The notes under the pieces are model-generated. The model did not search any database and was not told where the DNA came from. It worked only from the letters and a program-made list of their open reading frames with translations. Of a stretch of DNA of 64,000 nucleotides, positions 11,573 to 36,515 are shown one piece after another. The translations under genes and the position numbers were made by a program. The number at the start of each line of letters is the position of its first letter. Position 1 is the first letter of the stretch. The stretch is taken from assembly GCA_025267735.1 (NCBI GenBank), contig CM046303.1, positions 17,598,403-17,662,402 of the forward strand, given 5' to 3'. This DNA is from Mactra quadrangularis. Its lineage: Eukaryota; Mollusca; Bivalvia; Venerida; Mactridae.

Positions 11573-14500
11573 AATCTTATCACAGTGCGCAAGTAAAAAT
11601 ATAAAGATATAGAGAAAATTGATAGGAAAGAAAGAGAAAGAGTCAGTCAGGGGAACCAAGATAGAAAAGGAAGAAAAATAAGAAAACTCGTCAGCTACTA
11701 TATCTCCACAAGTCAGAAGTAGAGGTGACCTGTCCGGCTTGCGAGGCGCTACCAGGGACAAGTCCCCGCCGGCATAGCTCAGTAACTTATAGGGGTACAG
11801 TAGCTGGAGAAAACCCCTTAGAAGTGTTGGGAAGACAACTCTTTGAATTGTGCCAAAGAAGTCTCAGCAATAGATGTTGGTAATGAATTCCGTAGAGGGA
11901 TGGATGAGATAAGAAGCTGAACTTGAATCTGTCTGATGAAAGGGAGAACCATCTGAACTGGATGTGATGTTTTGACCTACTTTTGGTCAAACATGTGGGC
12001 GGTCAACAGGTCAATGCAATGTAAAACAGTGACAATTAATATAGAGTTTAATATTCCATACTATTCAGTATACGTATACAAGTGTGAAGGTGTAAAGCGA
12101 GTTGTCATTCCGTTTAAACCGAATAAAATCGAATAACATGAGAAAATATCACGTACACGCACAAAATTATCCGAATTATTGCGTACCCGAAAATTAAGCA
12201 ATTTTGACTTTTACTACAGACAAACTACTTAATGCAGACACAAAAACCAAAGTAAACAATTGAAAATCGATAATCACAACATAATGACTTAACATAGAAA
12301 AGTAACGGTAATATCTTACACGTTTAATTCAGAAATTTCTGTACAAACTGAAGTAACTAAACACCTTGCCGAGTTTTGTCGTAAGAATAACACGGTGTGA
12401 AAATTGCTTAGAAATGTGTTTTAGCCAGTTCCAACTGGAACCAAAATGTCATTGATCATGAGCAGAGACATCTAGATAACACATGTCTATGCTCATGAGT
12501 TGAGTTAGTTTACAAAAAAACTTTATTTCAATGCAAACAATGGATCACATTTTCTACTGCAGTTATTGTAGTGTACATTACTTCATTTAATAGGCATGTC
12601 TGTTTATAAAATTAAACTTAAAATTATTATAGGGATTAATTATAATAATAATTTCAAAATTGCATTATGGCCCATTATTTTCTCATGTAAACCAATAAGC
12701 AAAATGACAACTTTCATGACCTAACACTTATCTGATGAAGATGACTTGCATAAACTGTAAAATATTATGTCACACATTGTGCCAAGATGAGTGAAAAGTA
12801 TGGCCTTTATATCACCAGCATATCACTGTAAGGCCTACAATTAATCATACAATAAATCTCACCTACCTTAACTTGATCACCAAAAATATTGCTGATGTAA
12901 AGAATATCCAAAGAGAGTTATGAGTATTTTAGAAAATATATTTTAATAGAGACAAGAAAGAAATCAAGGACAGTAACTCAATCCTTAGACAAATTCTCAA
13001 TTCATGAATTTAATGTTCATTTCTTTCTGTTGATCATTTGTGGAAGTTGTTTGGATCAGCACTTGACTTCATGATTTTATCCATGCCTTTTAACAAAATC
13101 AAGAGCTAGTGGGCCTAATAGACTGTATCCAGAATTCAAATATTTGGGTTTTCCCCTCCAGTACAAACAAACTTTCACCAGATTAGGTCTACTTATCTCA
13201 GCTTAAAGATGACAGTTTAGTCAGAAACCAAATACATGTAAACAAGTTCCATGCATATACCCTATGAATTGTAAAATTATGTTTACCTGAAGTTATATAA
13301 ACCTGCAGCAAGCACAACTCTATTTTTTTATCTTTGTCCAAAGCTGGGTCTTTAACTTTATTTTGTTACCAGGAGCCTATTATATCATAAGGGGAGTTCT
13401 TCTAGAAGAGTCATATGAAGAAACAGGTCACACATTGATAGTTAAAATCTACCATTTTTGAAAGTAATCTATCATATATGTATACATAGTGTTTTTGATC
13501 CAGGACTGTTTTAGTCCATAGATATCTTCAGTTTGTCAATGATCATTGTAGAAGTTGTCCAAATAAACACTAAACTTCATGATTTCAATAACTGCAGTTT
13601 GTTACAATTACATCAACCCCTGGTAGACCTATTTAGTTTCAAGGCCTATCCTCAGAAATCAACCTCACAAGAAGAGTCAGGGTCGATAGTTGAAAAGGTA
13701 ACAGTTTTCTAAAACTTAACAGAAAGACAATGATTTTCTATCACAAATTTATTACTCTACAAAGTGTTGATAAAATGATGATGACAAAATCAACATGTAA
13801 TAATAATTACTGTAAGAAAACTGAAAGTCAACTCCCTCAATTCACACTATATATATCACTGTAGATGTAAATACATGTTTAACAATACTGGAGGTGTCAG
13901 AGAAATTAGCAAAGAAAAATAATAAGTATATGTCACTATCCTCTGACAAAGTAAATTTCTATATGTAAACTAAATTAAGAAACAATTATAACTATATACA
14001 TGGGGGTTAACAAAATGAGTAAAAACCTTGATTTGTTCTGAACATCTCCAAAACTCTATGGAGAGATAAAGTAAGTTTTAAAAAGAACACTTGTCATTGT
14101 GTAAATTTTAATTCAAAACCATTCAAACATTACACAAGACTGCATTAATCTATCAGGTAACATTGAGGTAATGATTTTAATTGAATTCTAATAATGATGT
14201 TCTAGCATATTATGCTCACACTATATAGCACTTTTTCAAACAAGTCCAGTCAAAGAAAAATAAGAAGTTCTTCATGCAGTCCATATACTAATACAACATA
14301 TTTTTTTAACAGTCTCAAGTCATGCAAGTGCTTCCACTGATCCATTTACAAAAACAGTAATAATCATCATTTAAGACAATCAGACACTATTCTTCTCCCA
14401 GAAAAAAAATCAAAAAGTGAACACATAACTATAATGACAAATCAATGTGCTACTTTTACCATGAAAACATTTCATTTGACTTTGGGTTGCTTAAAAACGA

Positions 14501-15942
14501 AAAAATGAAATAACTTATAAAAATCAATTAAAAGTTCACTTCAATTAGAATAACTATGTGCTTCATCATGTTTATCTAATTATCATTAATTAATTATAAT
14601 AATATTTTACAAGAACATGCAGTTAATAAAATTCATGTTGAAAATTAACCTAAAATAAATCAAATTTTAATTGCTAAATTCCAGTTTTTAAGTTCAATGA
14701 TAGAAATCAGACAGATATTTTCAGACAACTAGGCGAAATTCTAGACATAGCTTGATCACTTCACCTCCATCACTGACGTAATGCCCTAGAATCATTCATA
14801 AGCCACTCTGCACGAAACTCTCAGAGCCATGCAGTGACAATTTTACATAGTAAACTTTCATGCTAAACTAAAAACTTTACTCATGAAAAAACACATGATG
14901 AAATAAATGACAGTTGAATGACAAGCTATGCATATTATACAAAACAATAAACAATATGCACAATAATAAAGTATTAAGTAACTTAATCTTGGCTACATAG
15001 AAAATGATAGTATTGCTTTAAATAGTTCATTTTCACCAATAAATAAAATGAAACAAGGACAAGGTCATTTTAAAAACATAGTAGCTATACAGAGCCTATA
15101 AAACCAGTAATAACGTAAGTGTGATGATAATTTTTGATTGAAAAAATAACCAGTTAAGTTGCACAACCCATTCAAAATTACTTATCAAATCATTGTTCTT
15201 ACAGTTTAACATCAGGTCCCAAAGTTACATAACTTGAGAACAGACTCTATGCACTTAATTCAGTTTTGTTCTCAGACTTTGTATCTTTAATAGCAAGAGT
15301 GTATTAACTAGATTATATCAGCAGATGATAATCCAACACAGTTTTCAAATATACAAGTAGGAAAAACGATGATCCTTTGTTTACAAAATGATCACTTAAC
15401 AAAAACCTTGAGTACCGAGCATAGAATTTAATCTCAAATTTTATAACCTTGCAGCCAGACGTAGGAATTCCTATGTCATGTGAAAATCAATAGACTTTAT
15501 CAACATGGATAATAATCTATCAATTTACACACTAATCATTTAACAGTTAACAAGTTGCCACAAGCAAAATAAAAACATAGCCAAATACATTACATCTTAC
15601 ATAGTCAAACTTTCCGTGCTAAGAAAAAAAACATTTTTTTTTGTATGTATGATCAATTACTGTCACAAGAAATCTAAATAAATACACTTATATATAATAC
15701 AATATGACTTAATTTCCAATTCAATACACACATTTAAGCTGTAATTCAGAGTCTCTTCATCCGAGTCACATATAGATAAAAGTTTTTTGACAGCATTGCC
15801 AATATAAGGTCATGAGTACATCCAGTTAACATTCATCAAATACATGTACTGACAAATGTCTAGTCAAAGTAGAGCCAGTTAAGATCAGAGTGAGTAACAC
15901 ATTATTCCAGATATTGAAGTTCAAATTATTTATTAAATATTT

Positions 15943-23988
<8,046 letters not shown>

Positions 23989-24013
23989 TGTGTCTTTATG
24001 CGGCTAACAAAAG

Positions 24014-24319
24014 TCTGGAAACATAAGGAATAATGATTATAGATTTGTCATGGGTAAAACGTTCAAACGTTTTGTTTCTATGAATAGAGTTTTAAAATTA
24101 TTCCGTTCGCAACAAAATGGCCGATAAAACCCAAGAAAATGACGTCACGATCTTTGCTAGGACTTGCTTTTCCCTCGTGCGCTAACTTTATTTCGTCAAT
24201 TATAACATACAAAATATGATGTAGGAATGATGTTCACTGCAAAACAAATTAAACGTCAAATTACAAACAGGATAACCAACATTTAAGTCAAGAAAATGAG
24301 TTTGATTCAGGCACTCACC
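24014..24319 (-). promoter_or_regulatory. PP2A upstream region with perfect CRE and YY1-like site
   Basis: TGACGTCA at 24140-24147 is a perfect palindromic cAMP-response element, and AAAATGGCCG at 24112-24121 resembles a YY1 site. A strong donor (CCGG/GTGAGTG, exon end 24319) and a strong acceptor (exon start 24014) on the minus strand would define a 5'UTR intron. Depending on whether that intron is real, the CRE is in the promoter or inside the first intron. The human PP2A catalytic alpha promoter is also known to use a CRE. Confidence 0.5.
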
Positions 24320-25169
24320 CGGTTAAGTTGACGCAGCGACCTCTAGTGAACGAATAAATATTGGTTGTGCTATTGCCACGCAAAACGGGATCTACATCTT
24401 TTATTAGAGAAGTTCGCCCACACAAACTCTTGGGTTTACATGTCTTCTCATTGAAAAAAAATTAAATATTTTATTAATTTTTCTATCGAGTTCGTGGGGG
24501 GGGGAATCATTTTATCAAAATAGAAATTCATTTGGGTGGATAGGCTTATTAATATAGATAAATCAGAGTTTGTTATGTTATGCTAAAAATAACAAGAAGA
24601 GTGCCCAACCAAGGAATACAGTCCAACCACAGACAAAAAGTGATCAAAACAATGACAAATGTTCTTAAACATTTGTCTTGGTCCCTAATATTGAAATAAC
24701 ACCCTGTTTTGGATTGAAGTTCTAACCAGATTTAATCAATGAATTTAATATCAAAGATATATACACATCCAAAACACTCACCGAATTGTTTCTTTGGACA
24801 AGAAACATATAATCCTACTAACTCAGTACTAGGGAATCAGGAATAAAGCTGACTCGAAAGTGGTTAATCTAAGTTGTAGGAATTTGTTCCATAATCGAGC
24901 TAAAAATAAACTGGTATCATATATTACCCTTTACATTCACACAGTTTGGCAGAATATTCAATCATCTTTAGTTCATATAGTACATATAGTTAATGGCTTC
25001 ATACTCGTAGAGTTAAGCATTATACTGCTTCTTGCCATTTTTGGAGTCATTTTTCCTATTTGCGATTATTCACTACTCAGTAACACTTATTAGTGATATA
25101 GGATATAGTTACTTTAATTTTTCATATGTAAAGTTTAGTGTGTCATCTTGATGATGATACTTGGTAATT
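24320..25169. other. Non-coding stretch upstream of PP2A
   Basis: The part nearest 24320-24430 may be the PP2A non-coding first exon and core promoter. A run of nine G occurs at 24497-24505. I see no gene or recognisable repeat in the rest. Confidence 0.4.
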
Positions 25170-26515
25170 TTTATCAGATATATACAGTTAAGAAGGTTAA
25201 AAATACACAGTTACTATACACTATGTGCATCACTTTACTGCATGAAACTATTGATATAGACTTATGACATGATATAATTACTGATAAGGATGGTACCAAG
25301 TAGTTCTGAATTTGCAATGAATGTTCTAGTTTTTGTTTAATCTCGTCTTGAAGGAATTTAATGAGGGAGCTTCTATTATGCTGCTCGACAGGGCATTTCA
25401 TGAGTCTATTATCCTATGGCTAAAGGCATTTTTTCTAACATTTCTATTTGCTCTTTGTTTGTAGAGTTTTAGATTATGTCCTCTTGTTGTACTCTGGTTT
25501 TGTAGAAATATTTGCTGTGGTATCTAATTTGTTGAGTAGTTTGTACACTTGAATTATATCTGCCCTTGTTCTCCTATATTCTAGTGTTAGGAGGCCAAGA
25601 TTTAATAACCTGTTGGTATAATCTAGTCCGTGAAGACTACGCACTGCCCTTGTTGCTCTCCTCTGAACATTTTCAATTGCTAGCTTTTCCTTTTTATAAA
25701 GCGGATACCATATTACTGAAGCGTATTCCAGATGTGGTCGTACTAGTGCTTTGTATAGGGATAGGAACATTTCTTTATTTATATAAGTAAAAAAAATACA
25801 ATTAGTCCAAGATTTCTGTTGGCCAAGTTGACTTTTTTTGTAAATGTGTTTATCAAAGATGAGTTTACTGTCTACAATGATGCCTAAATCTTTATTTGAA
25901 TTACTTCCTGTATCTTATGTATTTTATTTGTCTGGCCTTTCATGTGAGTATTCATTTGGTTCGTTTTGTCCAATATGTAAATATTTGCATTTGTTTATGT
26001 TGAAAACCATTTGTTACTTTTTTGCCCAGTCACATGCATCAAAGATTTTATCTTGTAGTACTTGTTTATCATCTTCTGTTATATAATATTTATGTACAAT
26101 TTTGTATCGTCTGCAAACATATTTTAATAGTGCATTTTACTACTTCTGGTAGATCGTTTATAAAAATTAGAAACAAAACTGGGCCTAGGACACTTCCTTG
26201 TGGTACTCCACTGGTGACTTAACACCATGAGGATTTGGATCCATAACACATACTCTTTGAAATCTATTAAAAAGAAAGTTCTCTAGCTATTTGTAGATTT
26301 TGCCTCCGTCGAAGGCTGCTTTAAAGTCAATATATATTATATCTATGTTACAGTTTTGATCGATGGCACTCGTCCAGTCTTAAATGCATTCTAAAAGTTG
26401 TGCTGTGCATGATCTGCCTTTTCTAAACCCATGTTGGTATGGAGAAAGTAGATTGTTATCTTCTAAATTTTTCACTTTAGCATTTCTTATAATTTGTTCC
26501 ATGATTCTGCAGCAA
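25170..26515 (-). pseudogene. Decayed non-LTR retrotransposon, reverse-transcriptase part
   Basis: Read on the minus strand from 26515, this codes for remnants of a CR1/L2-like reverse transcriptase. GFRKGRSCTAQLLE is at about 26400-26440, then IDIIYIDFKAAFD, then the C-terminal RPHLEYASVIWYP, RRATRAVR and LEYRRTRADIIQVYKLLN (25474-25770), then a tail with a Trp-to-stop change near 25405. Several stops and frameshifts break it, so it is inactive. Its 5' neighbour at 26520-26810 is the upstream linker of a similar element in opposite orientation. Confidence 0.8.
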
Positions 26516-26519
26516 ATTT

Positions 26520-26810
26520 ACAGGAATCCATAACACGTGCCTCCAAAGCGTCTTCAACAAGATTACATCAGCCATGGATACCTGGGATGTCAAAATACTT
26601 AGTCACCGAAAGAAAAGACAATATGTTTTTTAAAAATCTCAGAAAAGTCAATAGAAAAAGATATGAAATTCTTAAGAAACAAAGCCTGAATCAGCATTCA
26701 ATGGCTACACCTCTTGCATAATTATTATTCCTGATCCAGAGTCCAACCAAAAGACTATATGGATCCATCAAGGGAAAGATAATTGAGGTCAAATGAATAG
26801 ATCTCTACCA
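26520..26810 (+). pseudogene. Inverted 5' segment of the same or a related non-LTR retrotransposon
   Basis: On the plus strand the frame reads ITRASKAS, PWIPGMSKYLV, ERKDNMFFKNLRKVNRKRY and then a broken PESNQKTIW. This layout resembles the linker between endonuclease and reverse transcriptase in CR1/Jockey elements. It abuts the oppositely oriented reverse-transcriptase fragment at 26515, the geometry produced by twin priming. Confidence 0.5.
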
Positions 26811-28597
26811 CTTAGACCAAACTATAGTAAGACATTCAGTTGAAAGATTCTCTTCTGTGTTTTTTTATGTTCTAAGCGATGTTAATCTATCAACAGCTCA
26901 CAATTTCTCAACAGGGCTTAGGACCGGTTACGGCTGGTTCGCCTTAATAAAATCAGTCCATCTTATACGTATAATTATGTTATACGCCCTGTCCTGAAAA
27001 AAACTTAATTGTTCCCTAGCCACTATTCCCTGACGCCGAACACACCATGACGTTAATCACCTATCTATAGTGACTGCGTTGATTAAATGATAGTTGCATG
27101 AAATAGCTTACTAAGAATGTGATGATTATATACAACCGGATTACAATCATATAATGCATGATCACCAGACATAAACTGTTGGTTTAATGACCTGGCTCAG
27201 ACATTGGGCCAAGACATTTTTGTGAACAATATAAGGTGTCAGACATTACATGTGATATAAACGTTTAGGACTCTGGATCATGCATTCGGAACTCCTCGGC
27301 GATTTTCTACGTACTTGTATCCTAGAAGATCGCCATGATTTCCGAATATAGACCATGTAATCAGAACATAGACAAGAAACATTATGCACACCTTGGATCC
27401 TAAATTTGTGAGACACAGGAACAACTAGTGATTGAAATATTAATACTGTAAAACTCGGCTTACAAATTGTTGCACACATATTGAGAGCTCTAAAAATATC
27501 ATAAGAAATTTTAAATATACTAGTTAAATTGTATAGTTTATGAAAAGATTAGTACACTACATTGTATAAACATAAAATGAATTGATTTACTTGTCGCTGT
27601 GAAGACAATCATAGTAAAAGAATAGCTTGATGATATATATATGTATACTATCAAGTATCAACAACAGTAAAAATCTATTACATGTAGGCCTAATTTATTT
27701 GAGAATTAAAACTCTAAATCAACTGGCTACAATGTTCTTTTACAATAAAGTCTTTAAGAGCGTGTTGAATTCTTTTGGACAGAGGAGCAAATACAAAAAA
27801 AGTTTCCCCACATCATGTCTAAAGATATAAAATATACATTAACAGTAATAGAGTCATTCTCGTACTCAGAGGTAATCAAGATTCTTGATCTAGATCGAGA
27901 ATCTTAAAAGCCTCTGGGTACGAGAATATAAAAAAAGTTTAAATTAAGTGTAAGTGTGACCAACCATATCCAGCTTCAAGACTATATGTGAACTTTGTGT
28001 TGTCTATAGATTCTTGCAATATCTAAATGAGGTAACAGCCTAAACAATTTATAAGCCAATAGAGTTTAAAGGCCGTGTTTTACACCGTAATACCGGGTAA
28101 TCGGAACTTATTCTGGAAAAAAATGGGGACTTAAAAATTTCCTATCAGTTCATTTTTGAATACACCAATCTGTGCAGCTCACAATGCACACGTATATGCT
28201 CTGAAATATTTAATAAGACTAAGGCATTTATTTAGTTGAATAAAACTTCTGGTTTTGTTGAATTTTAATACGGCCTTCAAGGCCAAGTAATGTCATTAAT
28301 ATAAACAGCGGAATATTACAGCGTTATGTATAAATGGTTAAAGCCAACCCTTTGTCCCAATGACAACACGTACTGGGTTCGGTTCACTTTCACTAGATAT
28401 GATTGCCAACTAGGGACTTTTGTCAGTTATATTTCCCTGATAAAATATTTGTCAAGAATAACCGGGTCTAAAACATTATTGTCTGCAAAATCAGCCTTAT
28501 TATCAGAAAATACACTATTTTTGATTGTTTTTGGATTTATAAGAAATAAAAAGCACATGAATGACCATTTTTCGATACCGACTACCGTAGACGTGAC
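26811..28597. other. Non-coding stretch between retrotransposon remnant and foldback element
   Basis: It contains a 72-bp palindrome (27856-27927) and a left-end fragment of the GGGACTTTTGTCAG miniature element (28407-28450). The remaining sequence is AT-rich with no exon that I can support. Confidence 0.45.
27856..27927. repeat. 72-bp near-perfect palindrome
   Basis: The left arm starts ATTCTCGTACTCAGAGG and the right arm ends CCTCTGGGTACGAGAAT. The centre is GATCTAGATC. Only a few mismatches interrupt the symmetry and there is essentially no loop. It could be a miniature foldback element; no target duplication is evident. Confidence 0.85.
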
Positions 28598-29587
28598 GAG
28601 TTACAGACGTTTCGACCCCAAGACGTTTCGACCCCAGGATTGACGGAGACATTTCGACCCCAAGACGTTTCGACCCCACGACGTTTCGACCCCAGACAGT
28701 ATTTTAGGTTAATATTCGTATTTGTATTGTTTTTATGTACATTTTGTATATATTTGTTAAAAGGTAGGTTGAATATCACATCTTAGAAGTTGAATGTAAT
28801 ATTTTTGAAGATTTTAGACATGAAAAAGAAACCGATTTATTAGGAAGAAAACAGACGGAAGAGAGAGGAGAGTAATCAGCTGCACCAAAAACATTACTAC
28901 TTATTAGAACACGCAGATTAATATTTTTAGGTACTTGAATAATAATCTTTTTTATATAATAGATCGATGTACGCTTTTTACAGAATATCACAGTATAATT
29001 CACATCAACGTACTGAGTACTACTCATCTTTACATTCATACATCAGGTCTTGAAATTATTGAACAATTTCCATCGGAATACACTTTTATAGTTTCCGTAA
29101 AAACCTATCAACAAGCTATATATTAATCAACTTTAATAATTTATCATATAAATGTAATATATAATGATAACATAACTAGATGTATAAATTCATTTTTATT
29201 GATTTTCAAACTTTTAAGTGTTTATAAGTTTACATGAATATATATATTTATGCTCTTGGGTTGAAATACATCTACAACATTATGCTGCATGTCGATCACG
29301 AACGCTGCAAAATAAAATAAAATGCTATAATGTTTTAATTTCAATAATATAACGATTTCAAAATAAAATACAATGCTATACAGTAAAGTTATAATTTCAA
29401 TAAACGATTTATTTCATATATAATTTTATTTATCATATACATTGTATAATATTATTTTATTATTATTTATATGTATATAAACTGGGGTCGAAACGTCTCA
29501 ACTCTGGGGTCGAAACGTCGTGGGGTCGAAATGTCTCCATAAAAGGCTTGGGGTCGAAACGTCTTGGGGTCGAAACGTCTTGCACCC
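28598..29587. mobile_element. Foldback-like element A: termini made of 16-bp GACGTTTCGACCCC direct repeats
   Basis: Both flanks carry GACGTGAC (28590-28597 and 29588-29595), an 8-bp duplication. Each end holds five copies of a ~16-bp unit AGACGTTTCGACCCCA, forward at the left (28605-28696) and inverted at the right (29481-29583). The third unit from each end carries the same variant (ACATTTCGACC) after a short spacer, so the two ends mirror each other. The middle is AT-rich without coding. The design recalls Drosophila foldback elements. The right end lies about 48 bp from the inferred RACK1 transcription start. Confidence 0.8.
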
Positions 29588-29616
29588 GACGTGACAATAG
29601 CCAGTCAATTTCCCAA

Positions 29617-29644
29617 ACCGGAAGTACTCTTCATCCTCTTTTTT
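29617..29644 (+). promoter_or_regulatory. RACK1 core promoter: ETS-type site and 5'TOP tract
   Basis: ACCGGAAGT at 29617-29625 is a classical ETS/GABP site and CCTCTTTTTTG at 29635-29645 is a pyrimidine tract of the kind that starts 5'TOP mRNAs. RACK1 is regulated as a TOP mRNA with ribosomal-protein genes in vertebrates. If transcription starts at 29635 the 5'UTR is about 96 nt and unspliced to the ATG at 29731. There is no TATA box. Confidence 0.6.
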
Positions 29645-29730
29645 GCGACAGCGAACTTATGGCCGCTGTCGGTTTGTAGTGGGATTAGAATCTGCCCTGA
29701 TCCTCCTCATACAAGGAATAACAATTCAAG

Positions 29731-35509
<5,779 letters not shown>

Positions 35510-35864
35510 ATTGGACATTTAAATTAATGAAAAAAAGTGTAAAATAACATCCGGTTTGTTAAGAGTTCTGTGAGCCAGGTGTTACAGTAAAAAAATACTG
35601 TCCAAAGAATGTTTGTTTGTTTGTTATTTTATTATTTGTAGTCCTATCTTTAAACATGTCAGTTATATACTAGGTAAAAAAGTTTAGCAATTGGTGTCAG
35701 TATAAATCATTTATGTAAAATACATGTGTAAGCTTCAGATATTAATTCTTTATGGTGATGTGTAATGATTTATACATCTGCCAAACACTACAATCTCATT
35801 TAAACAAAAACACATGAGAAACATCTGTTTTGTGCAAACTTTTGTGACGTTTCAAATAGCCATT

Positions 35865-35870
35865 AATAAA
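35865..35870 (+). terminator. Probable RACK1 polyadenylation signal
   Basis: AATAAA lies 356 bp after the RACK1 stop codon, followed by a TG-rich segment (GTCCCAGTTG, then TGGCTTGTG) within about 50 bp. No earlier canonical AATAAA was seen in the 3'UTR. Confidence 0.6.
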
Positions 35871-36302
35871 CGTGTCCCAGTTGAACACCCAGTTTTATCA
35901 GTCAATGGCTTGTGTTATCTAATGTAACACATGCTGAAATCAAGCATGCCAAATACTGCACTAATTTCAATCATGGGGCGATGTCTGAGGCTTATGTAAG
36001 AGCAAGGTTTTATAGTGCTTTAGGTATGTAAATTGTGGAAAATATTAAGTGGAAGGGTCATTAATCTTGGAATATTTATTTTAACTTGGTTGCTTGATTT
36101 GTAGACACTAGTACTGTGTTGGCGTGTATTGATCATGTGACCAGAGAAAATCAATATGATTAAATTAATGTGACAAGTTGTTCAGAACACCTTGACCATT
36201 CTTAGAATGAAGAATCTTGGAAGGACTTGAGGTTGTCTAAGCAACTTTTTTACAACATCCACAAGTAGGTGCCACAGTGTAAGAAAAATATGCAGCCTGT
36301 CC

Positions 36303-36375
36303 AGATTTCTAACCCAAGACCCCTCACTTAAAAGGCAAGTGCTCTCCTGAATGAGCTATCTGGCTTCTTACATAT
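36303..36375 (-). repeat. Degenerate tRNA-Lys-like sequence (SINE head or pseudo-tRNA)
   Basis: On the minus strand, GCCAGATAGCTCATTCAGG matches a tRNA 5' part with an A box, and CTTTTAA would be an anticodon loop with TTT (Lys). The B-box region, GGGTTAGAAATCT, is decayed and the acceptor stem is imperfect. It is therefore not a functional tRNA. Confidence 0.5.
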
Positions 36376-36410
36376 CCTACCTATAATGTGAAGAGGTAAG
36401 TACCTTAACA

Positions 36411-36429
36411 TACCCCCCCCCCCCCCCCC
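36411..36429. repeat. Poly(C) tract of about 19 bases
   Basis: An uninterrupted run of C separates the two tRNA-like remnants. Homopolymers of this length are prone to sequencing error, so the exact length is uncertain. Confidence 0.9.
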
Positions 36430-36440
36430 ATTATTAGTAT

Positions 36441-36515
36441 TATTGTTATATACTGGACACCCACTCGCTTTCAAGGCGAGTGCTCACAACTGAGCTATCC
36501 AGCTGCTTACGTCTT
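36441..36515 (-). repeat. Second tRNA-like remnant, 3' half missing
   Basis: On the minus strand, GCTGGATAGCTCAGTTGTGAG carries an A box and CTCGC-CTTGAAA-GCGAG is a perfect anticodon-type stem-loop. No T arm follows; a TATAAC stretch and a G/C homopolymer come next. It is probably a truncated tRNA-derived SINE related to the neighbour at 36303. Confidence 0.45.

Larger units (their letters stand above)
10988..15942. other. Intergenic region between NVL 5' end and PP2A stop, with PP2A 3'UTR
   Basis: I found no protein-coding exon here. It holds a short palindromic cluster (11206-11345), a perfect hairpin (11540-11572), an old dispersed repeat copy (11380-11480), and a possible NVL promoter or 5'UTR segment around 12100-12420 where CpG is more frequent than nearby. 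The AT-rich stretch just left of 15943 should contain the PP2A 3'UTR, but several TTTATT signals compete and I cannot choose a polyadenylation site. Confidence 0.5.
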
